Origin: Diphasiastrum complanatum
Taxonomy: Eukaryota; Streptophyta; Lycopodiopsida; Lycopodiales; Lycopodiaceae
Assembly: GCA_029204225.1 (NCBI GenBank)
Contig: CM055094.1
Location: forward strand, 23,956,541 to 24,020,540
Length of the DNA: 64,000 nt
Reading direction: 5' to 3'
The translations under genes were made by a program, and so were the position numbers. This document shows positions 52,471 to 63,760 of the stretch, in pieces; positions within the stretch are counted from its first letter, which is position 1, and every line of letters starts with the position of its first letter. The notes below the pieces were generated by a model. That model made no database searches and was not told the origin of the DNA. It worked only from the letters and a program-made list of their open reading frames with translations.

Positions 52471-53450
52471 ATGGATATTGATGAAATTTTGGAGGGGGGT
52501 GGTAACGAGATTCACCCGGCATCACCTGGAAGTGATGGGGGAAATATGGAAATTCAGCCGGCCTCACCCGGCAGTGATGACACCCTAGACTCAGAAAAAC
52601 TGTTGCAAACTTTAGGCAAGGCAGTTTTAGAACTTCATCAAAGCAATAAACAACAGGATAAACAAATGCAAAATCTATTTAATCAACTGCAAGCTATTAA
52701 CTCTAACAACTTGGGCTACCACCGACGATAAAAAGTTTAAACGCCCGGAAGTTGTTGAAGACTGGATAAACCGTTGGACAATCTATTTTAGCTTGCACAA
52801 CGTCCCAGAGGATAAACGAATATCATCGGTTCTATTGTTTTTGGAAGGCAAAGCCTCTTCTTGGTGGAGGGAACTTTCTACGAAACCGGTGACTTGGGCT
52901 GAATTCCTGACGGAATTCCGGAAAGTTTTTGTCACGATAGACGATTCCGAGTTGTATATTCGGTTTATCAACTGCAAAATGGGCAGCCGAGAACTGGACG
53001 GTTATGTCCAAGAGTTCTTGGACTCTTTGGCCAAGGTGCCGCTATTTGATCGTAAGTTAACATAGTGGCAATTTATTGCCGGACTACCAGCTGACTATCA
53101 AAATGAATGCAAACGAAATATCCTTAACTCACTAGAGGATGCTATCCGTGTGGCGACAGCCTATGATAGTACAGTTGTTGCATCACGGAAAAGTGTGCAC
53201 GGCCAAACGGCCCCGAAACCCAAACAAGAAAAATCTAACAAGCGTAAGAAGCAGTTTTTTGACGAGCTGGAGGCAGAAGCGTACCAACACCCAAAGAAGA
53301 AGAAGAATAAGAAAAAATTGGTGGTTAAAGACAAAGCACGGTTGGCGGCGCTTAAACAAAATCTGTGTTTCCTCTGCAATAAACCCGGGCACCGTGCCAA
53401 ACAGTGCCTCGAACGAAAAGCAAAGTCGTCAAGTTTCATGACTGTGGATT
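52471..53450 (+). pseudogene. Gag of gypsy B
   Basis: ATG 52471 opens MDIDEILEGGGNEIHPASPG, with a tandem duplicate of the PASPGSD motif, then [20 protein letters not shown]. After a frame break at about 52731 the capsid-like part reads FLEGKASSWWRELSTKPVTW and EFLDSLAKVPLFDRKL. After a stop at 53066 comes a Lys-rich linker and the CCHC knuckle CFLCNKPGHRAKQC (about 53368-53409). Apart from these two or three lesions, gag is well preserved. Confidence 0.85.
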
Positions 53451-53926
53451 TACCGGCAGGTAAATTGGAAGTCAATTTGTTGAATAATTGTGAATGTACT
53501 TGTAACTCTAGTGCACTCTCTTTCAAGCCTAATGAATTGTTTCGTGTGAGAGGCAATATTTTAGGGAAAGACGTGAATGTGCTATTTGATTCAGGTAGTA
53601 CTCACAATTTTTTGAATGCTCGACTTGTGCAGAAGCTCCGATTGCCCACCATGGCCAGTGATCACCGTTACGTGGTCCGTCTTGCCTCACGGTCGGACAC
53701 TGAGATTTGGGATGTCAAAATCTCAAACTTAGAGTTTCGGATGAAGGACTATGTTGAGCCGTTGGATTTCCATGTCATGAATTTGGATCGGACTGATGTG
53801 ATTTTGGGCTATGAATGGTTTTTTGGCAAATCAGACTCTGGTTATAGCCCGCTTATGCTTATGTACGGTTTTGAGCCTAGGTCACCCATCGCGGGTGAGA
53901 CTCAGACGATCAAGTTCAGAAAGTAG
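53451..53926 (+). pseudogene. Protease of gypsy B fused to the integrase tail
   Basis: The same frame as the zinc knuckle runs into an aspartic protease with NVLFDSGSTHNFLNARLVQK (D-S-G intact) and the second half LDRTDVILGYEWFFGKSD. At about 53836 it passes without a stop into SGYSPLMLMYGFEPRSPIAG, an integrase C-terminal block that normally lies some 800 residues further on. This is a deletion junction that happens to stay in frame. Confidence 0.87.
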
Positions 53927-53943
53927 CGGATTTCCTACACGAT

Positions 53944-54465
53944 ATGCAGGGAATGCTACGAATTGCACGTGAAAATGTCCAGAGTGCCCAGGATAGGGAC
54001 AGACATTATGCAAATCTGAAAAGATCACCGAGAGACTTCCAAGTGGGAGATTGGGTATATTTGAGAATCCCGAAGGATTCAAGTGTAATGCGTACCGACA
54101 AGCATTATAAGTGGTCCCCTAGATATAGAAGACCGTTTAAGATCTTGAAAAAGATCGGATCCTTAGCTTACCAATTGGAACTCCCAGAAGGATCGCAAGT
54201 GCATCCCGTATTTCACGTCAGTTGTCTCAAAAAGAGTCTACGTGAAGGAGAGCATCTTGGATCTGGAGATCAGTTGGACCTGTTGGATGAATCATCGGGT
54301 GTATCTCGTCTTGAACCCAAAAAGATCTTGGATACAAGAACTAAACGATTGAGAAATCGTATAGTTACCGAGCATCTGGTTCGATGGAGGGGATGTACGG
54401 ACGATGACAATTCCTGGGAACATGAAGGAAGCTTAAGGAGGAACTTTCCCAGTTTTAAGTTCTGA
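53944..54465 (+). pseudogene. Integrase C-terminus and chromodomain of gypsy B
   Basis: An open stretch of about 173 codons gives [40 protein letters not shown] and VHPVFHVSCLKKSL. It then has a chromodomain, EPKKILDTRTKRLRNRIVTE followed by HLVRWRGCTDDDNSWEHEGS. Chromodomains on plant gypsy integrases steer insertion towards marked chromatin. It ends with TGA at 54463-54465, just before the purine tract. Confidence 0.9.
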
Positions 54466-54973
54466 GGATAGAACTTGAATAAGGGGGGAAGAATGTCATG
54501 CCCATGACTGGTCTCAGGTAGCGTGTCCACGCTAGGGACCGGTAGACCAACAACCCGTAAGTTAATTGTGACTATAAGCGAATTGGGGCCCTTATGTGTA
54601 CATGGTCATAATTAATGGTTGTAGGCCTAAACACATGGTGGTGGAGTCGGTATGGGTCTATTAGTGAGTCATTAGAAAACTGGATGACGTGGCCCAGATA
54701 GGCTGCATAGGTGTCCAGTGATGTGTCAGTGCAGTACTAGTGGTGCATGGGCCTTGGAGGGTATAAGTATACCTGCTGGCTCTCACTAGTGTATGCTTGA
54801 TTTTGTGATTAGTAGCTACTTGCGCTGGTGTGACTCCTCTTTCCATGACTCTGATTGATCCATAGACTTGGTCGATCTAGGATTGGTTGGGTTGGTTTAA
54901 CCTCCACCAGTTCCCATGTGTTGTTGCTTTGTATGGTATGCTTAGACTAGAATCCTGTCGTGAGGACTTTATA

Positions 54974-55158
54974 GAGCTAGTCTTTGCTTCTTCAACTTGT
55001 ACTTCCGCTTCTCAATGTAAGAAATCACAATGGATAATTAGCTACGTTAGAGTCTAAAAATTGATATGAAAAGGAAAATGAAAATGAAACATCAACTCTA
55101 TAAAAAATATAGTGCCAAGACTATGTGTAACCAATGATATGCACTTTGAGTTGAGAAG
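54974..55158. other. Repeat spacer between gypsy B and gypsy H
   Basis: About 185 bases resembling 60735-60795 (CTTCTTCAA ... CTTCCGCTTC ... CATAATGGA-like). The two gypsy elements therefore seem to have landed in copies of the same dispersed repeat family. Confidence 0.55.
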
Positions 55159-55517
55159 TGTTACGAGCTCGTAACCAGTGCCGAACCCTAGAGAACACAG
55201 ATAGGTCAGATACCACAGTCAGGGTCGTGTCCAGCGTACATGACCAACAGGGCAAGACAGTGTGAGTAGTGTGCCCCAGCATGGTCCATAGCCATGGCGG
55301 GCCTAACACAGCCTAGGGACCCTGTCAGCAGGATAGGGCCCCCAGTTGGGTCCCGACGTGCAGTCGGCCACGTCAGTGCCACGTGGCCGACACTTGGCAG
55401 TAGCATGCTACCAGTCCTCACACTGGGCTAGGAGGGGCTTACTCTATATCAGGGAGTAGGCAAGGTCTGGGTGGATCAGTGAGTGTTTGCCCTACTGTGG
55501 TGTTAGGATCTATTACA
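55159..55517 (+). repeat. 5' LTR of gypsy H with G-box hairpin
   Basis: It contains GTCGGCCACG (55363-55372) and its exact complement CGTGGCCGAC (55382-55391) around a 9-base loop. Inside lies CACGTG (55380-55385), a plant G-box core that may serve the LTR promoter (inference). Confidence 0.9.
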
Positions 55518-56228
55518 CTGGTATCAGAGCCATCTCCATCCTAGGGAGTTCAGGACAGCAGTAGAGAAAGCTATCAGAAGATAGGAAAGATTTCTCAGAT
55601 TCTCAGAAAAGAATTGAGGAGGAAAATCGCTGTAGGAACAGCTTTCAAATCCTTGAAATTTGCTGGGAATTTACAGTTGTTTGAGGCACAATCCCTTGTA
55701 GAAGCTCAGCGCTGAAAAATCAGGGATTTACCCTTGATTTTTATGTATCAGTTGTGGATTTTTGAGCACATTTTAAATAGAAAACGTGGAGCAGGTCCAG
55801 CACTGCCAAATTGGGTGGAAACTTCGAATTTGGAGTGAAATTTTCTGGAATTTGGAGCGGATCTGAGACAGAATCGTGGGTGCAGGTCCAGCGCTGAAGG
55901 TCTTTGGCAGGAACCACAAGTTTGCAACTGTTTTGGGTCCTAAAACGGGAATTTTGGAGCAAAAAGTATACACCTCAGACAGCGAGGGAAGGGGCCAAGA
56001 CGATCAGAAGTTTGTTTCTTTTTCTTGGTACCTTGATCTCTGATTTTTCCGGACAGCAGATCTGAAAGCAGTGGAGGAAGAGCTGAAAGGGCTTTTCTTG
56101 ATTCTCTCTGTGGAAGTACAGTTCTCAGAAAGAGCTAAGTTTTCTTTCCCTCCTTGTACAGTTGTAAATTAGTCTTTTAGACTTTTTTTTCCTTCAGAAG
56201 TTAAGGTAGCTCTCTTTCAGTTCCGAAG

Positions 56229-58673
56229 ATGACCACTCCTCAGGGACCTGATCAACCCCCGGAGAGAGGCTTCGACGAACTTGAAACAGAAGCCTTGGCT
56301 TACAAAAAAGGGAAGGAACCCATGGAAGTGGAAGAACAGGAACAGTTCGCCGAAGAACTCGACGAACTGGTTACCAAGGAGCAGTTTCTCCAATTGGTAA
56401 CAGAAGTGGATGAACTGAAGTTGGCATTAGCCAATTTCAAGTCCAGTGTGGACGACTCGTTCGCTGAACTCAAAAACTTGTTTTTGAGTTCCGCGAAAGG
56501 AAGCCTTCCCTCCACGTCTCAGTTATCCCCTTCTCCACTTCCATCAGTTTCGGGTGAGACTTTACGGTCTCACCCCAGTGTTTTTAAAGATTTAAAGCCT
56601 CCTACTTTTAATGGGGAAGAGAAGGATAGAAATGCAGATATTCTACAAACCTTCCTCAGCAAATGGAAGAACATTCATGCTCTTAAACAGACCCCTGACC
56701 ATTTGCAAGCAATTGAGGCCAGTCTTTCTTTAGGGCCTATGGCCTATAAGTGGTGGTTAAATCTCCAGGAGACTGGGCAGACTCCCCGGTCATGGAAAGC
56801 TTTTGAAGAAGCTTTCCTAAGAGAATTTCTACCAGAGAATGAACTTGATAGAGCCTGGGAAGCCTGGGAAAGAACAGTAATGGACAAGTCCCTCATCCAA
56901 TATATCTCGCAGTATCGAGAAGCAATTTTAAAGATTAAAAATATGGATGACTATCAAAAAATCAGGGGATTTGTCCGTGGCCTCAAAGATGAATATAAAG
57001 TAGAGGTCCAGAGAAACTCGCCTACTACCCTTGAGCAAGCTCTCAGATATGCTCAAATCTATGATGATTCAGTGGGTAGGAAGAGAGCGAGACAGCAACC
57101 ACTTTCTGAGCAGCTTCCTCAGAAAGACTTTCAATTTAAAAAGAAGTTTTTAAAAAGAAAGAAAGAAGATAAATTTAAAGGTGAAGCTCCTCAGAAACGC
57201 CCTTCACTCATACAGCCCTTAAAACCAGATGATTTTGAGAAAGCCAAACAAGAACGTTTGTGCTTTGTGTGTATGGGCAAGGGACACACAGTCAGACAGT
57301 GTCCCAAGGGGCCTTTCACTAAAAAAGATAAGAAAGATAAAAAACAAGTTCATCTTGTTCAGACTGTATGTTTCCCCAGTGACTCGGCAGCTTCCGAGAT
57401 CAAAGTGTATCATGAAGATCATGAACACTGTTGCCAGCTGACCTCTGCAATGCTAGCGAGACCCTTCAGCTTTGGGCCGCATGACCTAGTACGTATACAT
57501 GGGAAAGTTGGTAACCAGTCAGTAAGAGTCATGGTTGATGATGGGGCAACCCATAATTTCATCAACCACACCCTGGTTAAAAAGCTTAAACTACCAGAAG
57601 TACCTAGTCAGCATAGGTACATAGTTTCATTAGCTAAGGGTGAAGATAAAAAAATATGGGAAACTATGGTAAGTAAGTTAAATCTTGGTATTCAGGGGTA
57701 CCAAGATCAAATAAACTTTCAGATAATGCACCTGGATCGAACAGACATTGTTCTCGGGAGAGATTGGCTCTACAGTTTAGGACCTTCCCTCCACAGAAAC
57801 TATCAGGAGAACACCCTCAGCTTTCAGTATAAAGGCCGAGAGATCCAGTTGCATGGGGAGCATGATGTTCCCAACAGCCCTATGGTCTGCAGTTCAGAGC
57901 TCTGTCAGCTAATCGGAGACGAAGACCATCAGGTATTCTTATGTGACTTTCAGTTTATTCCTGAAGTTTCTATTTCCAGTTCTATTCAGCAGAAAATCAG
58001 TAAATTAGAAACTTTATTGTCTAAATTTAAAGATGTTTTTCCTGAAGATTTGCCACATGGTTTACCACCTAGCAGAGAGGTAGATCATGTAATAAACCTA
58101 GTACCAGGTACAGCACCTGTTTCTAAACCTCCGTATCGGGTCAGCCGAACAGAGGATGAAGAAATAACTAGGCAGTTAACAGACTATCTTGGGAAAGGCC
58201 AAATTCAGACCAGTAGTTCACCATGGGCCTCACCAGTCCTATTGGTGAAAAAGAAGGAGGGGTCTATGCGTCTTTGCGTAGATTACAGAGCCCTCAATAA
58301 AGTCATAATTAAGAATAAATACCCTATGCCTCGGGCAGACGAGTTGTTTGATCAACTCGACGGGGCTAAGTTTTTCAGCAAAATAGACCTCAGAACGGGA
58401 TATCATCAAGTCCGTATAAAATCGGAAGATGTCTCGAAAACAGCTTTTAGGACTCGTCACGGTCATTATGAGTTTAAGGTGATACCATTTGGGCTCACAA
58501 ATGCTCCAGCTACCTTTATGACCTTGATGAACAGTGTCCTCAGACCATACTTGGGTAAGTTTGTAGTCGTATTTTTAGATGACATCCTCGTCTACAGCAA
58601 AACGAGGAAGGAGCATCTAAAACACCTCAGAAGTAGCATATTTGGGTCACATTATCTCTTCAGATGGGATTAA
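56229..58673 (+). CDS. Gag-protease-RT polyprotein of gypsy H
   Basis: ATG 56229 is 711 bases after the LTR and the frame is open for 814 codons. Residues 20-80 are acidic and coiled-coil-like. Residues about 130-280 form the capsid domain ([20 protein letters not shown] ... [11 protein letters not shown]). The CCHC knuckle [14 protein letters not shown] is at about 344-357. The protease has [12 protein letters not shown] at about 433-444, where D-S-G is D-D-G. RT has [40 protein letters not shown] and the catalytic [10 protein letters not shown] at about 783. The last 25 codons are aberrant, because roughly 60 bases are missing after LKHLRS and the frame shifts. Without integrase it could not be autonomous. 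Confidence 0.9.
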   Translation: MTTPQGPDQPPERGFDELETEALAYKKGKEPMEVEEQEQFAEELDELVTKEQFLQLVTEVDELKLALANFKSSVDDSFAELKNLFLSSAKGSLPSTSQLSPSPLPSVSGETLRSHPSVFKDLKPPTFNGEEKDRNADILQTFLSKWKNIHALKQTPDHLQAIEASLSLGPMAYKWWLNLQETGQTPRSWKAFEEAFLREFLPENELDRAWEAWERTVMDKSLIQYISQYREAILKIKNMDDYQKIRGFVRGLKDEYKVEVQRNSPTTLEQALRYAQIYDDSVGRKRARQQPLSEQLPQKDFQFKKKFLKRKKEDKFKGEAPQKRPSLIQPLKPDDFEKAKQERLCFVCMGKGHTVRQCPKGPFTKKDKKDKKQVHLVQTVCFPSDSAASEIKVYHEDHEHCCQLTSAMLARPFSFGPHDLVRIHGKVGNQSVRVMVDDGATHNFINHTLVKKLKLPEVPSQHRYIVSLAKGEDKKIWETMVSKLNLGIQGYQDQINFQIMHLDRTDIVLGRDWLYSLGPSLHRNYQENTLSFQYKGREIQLHGEHDVPNSPMVCSSELCQLIGDEDHQVFLCDFQFIPEVSISSSIQQKISKLETLLSKFKDVFPEDLPHGLPPSREVDHVINLVPGTAPVSKPPYRVSRTEDEEITRQLTDYLGKGQIQTSSSPWASPVLLVKKKEGSMRLCVDYRALNKVIIKNKYPMPRADELFDQLDGAKFFSKIDLRTGYHQVRIKSEDVSKTAFRTRHGHYEFKVIPFGLTNAPATFMTLMNSVLRPYLGKFVVVFLDDILVYSKTRKEHLKHLRSSIFGSHYLFRWD

Positions 58674-59502
58674 GATGGACCCAAATAAGGTTAAAGCCAT
58701 ACTCAGTTGGCTGAGACCTCAGAATATTTTGGAACTTCAAATCTTTCTTGGTCTGGCGGGATATTACAGACGATTTGTCAAGGAATATGCTCAGATAGCA
58801 GTCCCTATGACAAATCTCCTTAAGGGGAAGGGAAAGGAGTTCATTTGGGAGTCCGCACAACAGGAGAGCTTTGATGCTCTCAAAACAGCCTTAGCTACAG
58901 CACCAGTTTTAAAGGTCGTCGACCCCAATCAGCCATTTGTGGTCGAAACAGATGCTAGCGACTTTGCAGTAGGTGCTGTGCTAACTCAGGGTGGACGACC
59001 AGTTGCGTTCGAGAGTAAAAAACTCGAGCCAGCACAGACTAGGTATAGTGCCTATGAAAAGGAACTCTTTTCTATAGTCCATGCCCTTAAGACTTGGAGG
59101 CATTATTTGTATGGTGCCAACTTTGAGGTCCTGACAGACCATGAGAGTCTCAGATACCTTTGCAATCAACCTGAGCTTAGAGGTCGGAAAGCTCGTTGGG
59201 CAGAGTTGATGCAAGAGTTTGACATGTCTATCAGATATAGGCGTGGAAAATTCAATACAGTAGCAGATGCCCAGCGTAGCATTAGACAATCCCAGGATCG
59301 AGCCAGGCATTATGCAGATCCACACAGACGGGATGTGCAGTTCTCCACTGGTGAGAGAGTCTACTTGAGAGTCCCAGTTGACTCTAAAACCCTCAAATCA
59401 GGAGTGTGTGCTAAGTTGTCTCCAAGGTATTGTGGTCCCTTTACCATCAGTAGGAGACTAGGCGAGGTCACCTATGAACTAGAACTCCCACAGCAGCAGT
59501 AA
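58642..59502 (+). pseudogene. RT thumb, RNase H and integrase tail of gypsy H
   Basis: The frame restarts with [20 protein letters not shown] and [20 protein letters not shown] (RT thumb). It continues with [40 protein letters not shown] and [14 protein letters not shown] (RNase H with its Asp and Glu residues). At about 59270 NTVADA is joined directly to [20 protein letters not shown], an integrase C-terminal block, so roughly 300 residues of integrase are missing in frame. A TAA at 59500-59502 ends the stretch. Confidence 0.88.
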
Positions 59503-59785
59503 GGTTTTTCCAGTTTTTCATGTAAGTCAGTTACGAAAAGCCTTAACCAGATCAGATAATCTGGTAGGGGACAGTGTTCTAGTTCTCCCATTGGATCCTC
59601 AACAACCTCCACATGAACCAGAGGAGATTCTTGATAGTAGAGAGACGCAGACTCGTCATACTCTATACCGAGAATATCTGGTTAAGTGGAATGATCAGCC
59701 TGTTGAGAATGCCACTTGGGAAAGAGGCAGCGTCCTTCGCAAGATTTTTCCAGACTTTGTCTTAGAGGACCAAGACGGTTCTTAA
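59503..59785 (+). pseudogene. Chromodomain end of gypsy H
   Basis: In a shifted frame the peptide goes FPVFHVSQLRKALTRSDN, then a chromodomain, EEILDSRETQTRHTLYREYL followed by VKWNDQPVENATWERGSVLR. It ends with TAA at 59783-59785 at the purine tract. Confidence 0.85.
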
Positions 59786-59796
59786 GGGGGAGGGAG

Positions 59797-60154
59797 TGTT
59801 ACGAGCTCGTAACCAGTGCCGAACCCTAGAGAACACAGATAGGTCAGATACCACAGTCAGGGTCGTGTCCAGCGTACATGACCAACAGGGCAAGACAGTG
59901 TGAGTAGTGTGCCCCAGCATGGTCCATAGCCATGGCGGGCCTAACACAGCCTAGGGACCCTGTCAGCAGGATAGGGGCCCCAGTTGGGTCCCGACGTGCA
60001 GTCGGCCACGTCAGTGCCACGTGGCCGACACTTGGCAGTAGCATGCTACCAGTCCTCACACTGGGCTAGGAGGGGCTTACTCTATATCAGGGAGTAGGCA
60101 AGGTTGGGTGGATCAGTGAGTGTTTGCCCTACTGTGGTGTTAGGATCTATTACA
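59797..60154 (+). repeat. 3' LTR of gypsy H
   Basis: Nearly identical to the 5' LTR, with the hairpin at 60001-60029. It ends TTACA and is followed by AGAAG. Confidence 0.94.
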
Positions 60155-60159
60155 AGAAG

Positions 60160-61225
60160 GCTGAAAAAGGCTGTGATATGGGTGCTTGACAGAATCAAAA
60201 GGAGCCGGTGTGGTAGAGACAGGATCCTCCTTTGGAGGGTTGCAACAATGGTTTAAGGTACTCACAATCCACAACTGAAATTCACAAGATAGAAGTGAAA
60301 TCCTAAGAGAGTGCTGCTACAAGTCTCATCCCAACCTTTGCTGCATAGAAATGAATGAGTGATGCTTCACATATCCAAACCCTCAAGCACCTTAAGCACT
60401 CACTCTACCTTGGCACATCCTAAGCTGACATGTGGCGCATGTAAATTAACCACAACCGATTCCACTTGGCAAGATTGTGACACATAGGCAAGTATATAGA
60501 AGTTGCTAAAACCGTCAGACCAATCTCACTCACCTATTGGATCAGTGTCCCGTACAACATATGACATGTGTTTCTTTGACTATTCAACTCCTACCTTGTC
60601 AATCCAACAACCTCTTATTATAAAAGAGTACTCCTATGTTGAATATGAGCACATGCTTACAAGTTAGTGAATCTACTATTTACATCCGTTTACAAACCCA
60701 CCATGAGCTGATGAGTAAGCCATATTCTTTACTTCTTCAAGCTGATCTTCCGCTTCGAAATTGAAGAATCCATAATGGAATTGGCTAGGTAAGATCCTTC
60801 TCTGGAGGGTTGTAACAGTGGTATCAAAGATTATATATTATAACAATCTACAAATGAAATACACAAGATAGAAGCAAAATCCGTCGCTTGATTGATTTCT
60901 TTGCAAGGCACACTATTAAAATCCTAAGAGAGTGTTACTACAAGTCTCCTCCCAACCTTTGCTGCATAGGAATGAATAAGGAATGATTCTTCAAAGGCTC
61001 ATATATACAAACTCTTAGGCACCTCAAACACCCACTAAACCTTGACACATCCTAAGCTGACACATGGCGCATGTAAACCAACCATTGACACTTGGCCACT
61101 TGATAGGACCCTAACACATAGGCTACTACAGACCACTGTGACTCATGTGTTGGATCAAGTGTCCCATACAACATATGATGTGTCCCTTTGATTGGTCAAC
61201 TCCTACACTGTCTTGAAGGAGGGAA
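60160..61225. repeat. Tandem duplication of a dispersed repeat
   Basis: Two copies, about 60230-60640 and 60800-61225, share GATCCT(C/T)C...GGAGGGTTG, TCCTAAGAGAGTG, CCCAACCTTTGCTGCATAG, CATCCTAAGCTGACA and GACACATAGGC-type landmarks. The second copy has extra sequence and a TGGTATCAAAG near 60829 that resembles a primer site. A further copy lies at 45250-45500. It may derive from an LTR and its flank, but no coding region is attached. Confidence 0.68.
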
Positions 61226-61379
61226 GGGATCTCGTATTCTTCTATATCTCTATTGCATTGTAAAAATCTAAAATTGCAAACGATTAAATAAATCGTGTGT
61301 GCCTCCAGTCCGATACTCCTGTTGGTCTATGCATCACCTTGTGCTCATGAAAACAAACAAGTCCATCAATCAACATATT

Positions 61380-62150
61380 ATCTCCATCATGTCAAACTCT
61401 CTTTAAGCGTGAAACATGAAAAATGGGATGAACCTTACGATCCTGAGGCAAGCTTAATTTAGAAACTTCATCATTCGTCTTTTTCATAAATTTCTAGGGT
61501 TCACAGTATCGTGGAGATATTTATAGCATTGTTATTCTTTAGAGAAGTTGAGTCCTTCAACAGGGAGAAACATCATGTCTCCTTCCTCGAACTCCCTTGA
61601 CGTGCGATTTTGATCATCATGTATCTTAGTTCAATCCTTGCTCGTTTCACATTTTTCTCTGCAATCTTAAGCATTGCATTCATTTGAATGAGAAATCCAA
61701 CAACATTCGGCACTTTTTAAAGCATGCCTGCCATAACAAGACTAGATGGCCTAAAACCATTATTATGCTCAAAAGGACTTGTTCTTGTGGATACATTATT
61801 TTTATCATCATAAGCAAACTCCGACAATGGCAAGTATCTTTTCCACCAAAGAAAATACGTATGTATGCCCCTAGGCATAAGTTTGGTTAATTCTCTCAAT
61901 TTGTCCATTTTTTTTGCCTCAGGATGAACGGTTCTACTCATTCTGAATTGCACTTGTGGCTTATCGCACTCGACAATCTAAACCATTGATAAAGCATGAA
62001 TCTCTATTAGACACTATGGATAAAGGTAATCCATGAACTCCAAATGATGCCAAATAAACAAATCAGCCACAGTAGGTACATCTACCTTTATATAAGTTGC
62101 GATAGAATGAGCTGTTTTTGTGAGTCTATCAACCACAATGAAGATAATCC
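61380..62150 (-). pseudogene. Gypsy integrase fragment
   Basis: Read leftwards, IIFIVVDRLTKTAHSIATYI begins the integrase core. HLEFMDYLYP follows, then KRYLPLSEFAYDDKNNVSTR and SPFEHNNGFRPSSL at 61840-61720. LPQDRKVHPIFHVSRLKRV lies at about 61445-61390. Stops and frame changes are frequent. Confidence 0.78.
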
Positions 62151-62159
62151 TTTAGTACA

Positions 62160-62590
62160 TCGGTCACGTTGGGGCTCACCTCAATCGAGAGCAACGCAGA
62201 AAGCTTGAAAAACTTTTGCAAACGTATAGACATGTCTTTGCTTGGTCCTATAAAGACATGCAAGGAATCTCACCACAAGTAGTTGTGCATCGCATTCCCC
62301 TTAAACCGGGAGCGAGACCAGTTGCTAGCCGTCCTTACCGATGTGTAATCCAATCTACAAGGCCAAAATAAAAGAAGAGTTACAACGGCAGGATTCATCT
62401 ACGAGATCGAACATACTGAGTGGGTTTCTCCCATCGTAATCGTTCCTAAGACAAATGGAAAAATCCGCATATGTGTCGACTTTAAGAAATGCAGTCACAG
62501 AACGAGATCGTTTTCCATTACCTTTCAGAGAATCCATTTTAGAAAACCTAGCAGGAGATGAGGCCTACTCGTTCTTAGATAACATCATGT
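62160..62590 (+). pseudogene. Gypsy reverse transcriptase start
   Basis: On the plus strand, KLEKLLQTYRHVFAWSYKDM and HRIPLKPGARPVASRPYR precede the RT blocks EIEHTEWVSPIVIVPKTNGK and FPLPFRESILENLAGDEAYS in another frame. It resembles the non-chromodomain gypsy lineages (Athila/Tat-like wording EHTEWVSPIV). It ends before the catalytic motif. It faces the integrase fragment to its left head to head. Confidence 0.78.
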
Positions 62591-62889
62591 TGCTAGTGTG
62601 TATGTGGAAAGTGTGTAATAAAGTCCATTGTAGTACTTTCCCATCTCTCTTTTGGTACAAGTAATAGATGGAACAATTCAAAGACTCTAATCCGTGTAGC
62701 TCTATTGACTTAACCCTTCAAACAATGTGTACATGATGATAAACAATTTTTTCCAATTTAGGCCACTAGAAGTTACGTAGGATCAGCTCATAGATCCTGT
62801 ACACATCGAGATGATCAACTCTAGGGCAATAATGAAATAATTGCAAAATCCTCTTATGCAGCTCTTGACAATTCAAAATAAAAGCTGTG

Positions 62890-63760
62890 CCATTCCTTTT
62901 AAACTAACCATCCTCGATCATACACAAAAGTGCAATCAAAGGAATCAAAGATCTCTTCTTGAGACTCTGCATGCTCATGAGTTAAATCTTGCTCCACCTT
63001 CTTGCACTGAGGAGCAACATATCTTTCATAGGCATCGCAATCTTGTAGTGACTTTCTATACAAACCAATCATTTGAAGGAAAGACTTAAATAGTGTAGTG
63101 TTAATTGGCATAGGCCATGTGAGAATAGTGACGACTTTTTTGAATCTAGTCTAACTTCTCAACATACACAATATGACCTAGGTTTTCAATTTCTTTCTTG
63201 AACAATTCACTTTTCTTTTAATTAGCAAATAGAACAATTTCCTATAGAGTTCTCAACACATTTCGAGGATGGGTCACATGTAAGACCTCTCTTGCACTAT
63301 AATTCAAAATATCATCGATAAAGTTCACTACAAACTACCGATATACAGTCAGAGCACATTATTCATGAAATTATAAATGTTGATGGGGCATTGGCCAATC
63401 CAAATGGCACCACAAGAAAATTGTAGTGACCAACCGTGTTTGAAAGGTAGTCTTGTGCACATTTTCTTCATGAACGCTACCTTGATAGTATCCACTCTTC
63501 AAGTCTGTTCTACTCAGCATAGTAGCACCATACAACGCGTCTAGCAAGTCATCAATGTTTGGCATACTATATTGATAATTAACCATAATCTTGTTCAAGC
63601 CTTAAGAATCCACACACATGCGCCAAAATCCATCTTTTTCACAAGAATGATCGGCCAGGCAAAGGGTGAGAAGTTAGGCCTTTTATGCCCTTTGGCCAGA
63701 TAATTCCCTATCATCTTCCTCACTTCTTACTCCTCTTCCAAACGCATGCATAGATTTGCT
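62890..63760 (-). pseudogene. Gypsy RT fragment
   Basis: The minus strand from about 63760 gives blocks like RPNFSPFAWPIILVKK and then LNKIMVNYQYSMPNIDDLLD and TMLSRTDLKSGYYQ at 63598-63430, all typical of gypsy RT fingers and palm. The YxDD region is not readable. At 63111-62899 a peptide with IGLYRKSLQDCDAYERYVAP may be an integrase zinc-region remnant in another frame. From 63760 to 64000 nothing further is recognised. Confidence 0.72.

Larger units (their letters stand above)
51747..54973 (+). mobile_element. Gypsy B, deleted chromovirus element
   Basis: The target duplication GAGCT lies at 51742-51746 and 54974-54978. LTRs are 51747-52242 and 54494-54973 and begin TGTCATGCC and end TTTATA. 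The primer site TGGTATCAGAG is at 52244-52254 and the purine tract AAGGGGGGAAGAA is at 54481-54493. It belongs to the same family as gypsy A by LTR and gag. The inside has gag and protease, then jumps to the integrase C-terminus and a chromodomain. RT, RNase H and the integrase core are absent. LTR copies differ more than in gypsy A. Confidence 0.92.
55159..60154 (+). mobile_element. Gypsy H, young chromovirus element without integrase core
   Basis: The target duplication AGAAG lies at 55154-55158 and 60155-60159. LTRs 55159-55517 (359 bp) and 59797-60154 (358 bp) start TGTTACGAGC and end TTACA. They differ by one substitution and one single-base indel. The primer site TGGTATCAGAGCC is at 55519-55531 and the purine tract AAGGGGGAGGGAG is at 59784-59796. 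It encodes gag, protease and RT in one 814-codon frame, then RNase H, the integrase C-terminus and a chromodomain. The integrase zinc and catalytic domains are absent. Confidence 0.94.

Noticed and set aside
55121-55421. Frames repeated at 59762-60059 on the minus strand
   Set aside because: They are antisense readings of the two near-identical gypsy H LTRs, not duplicated genes.
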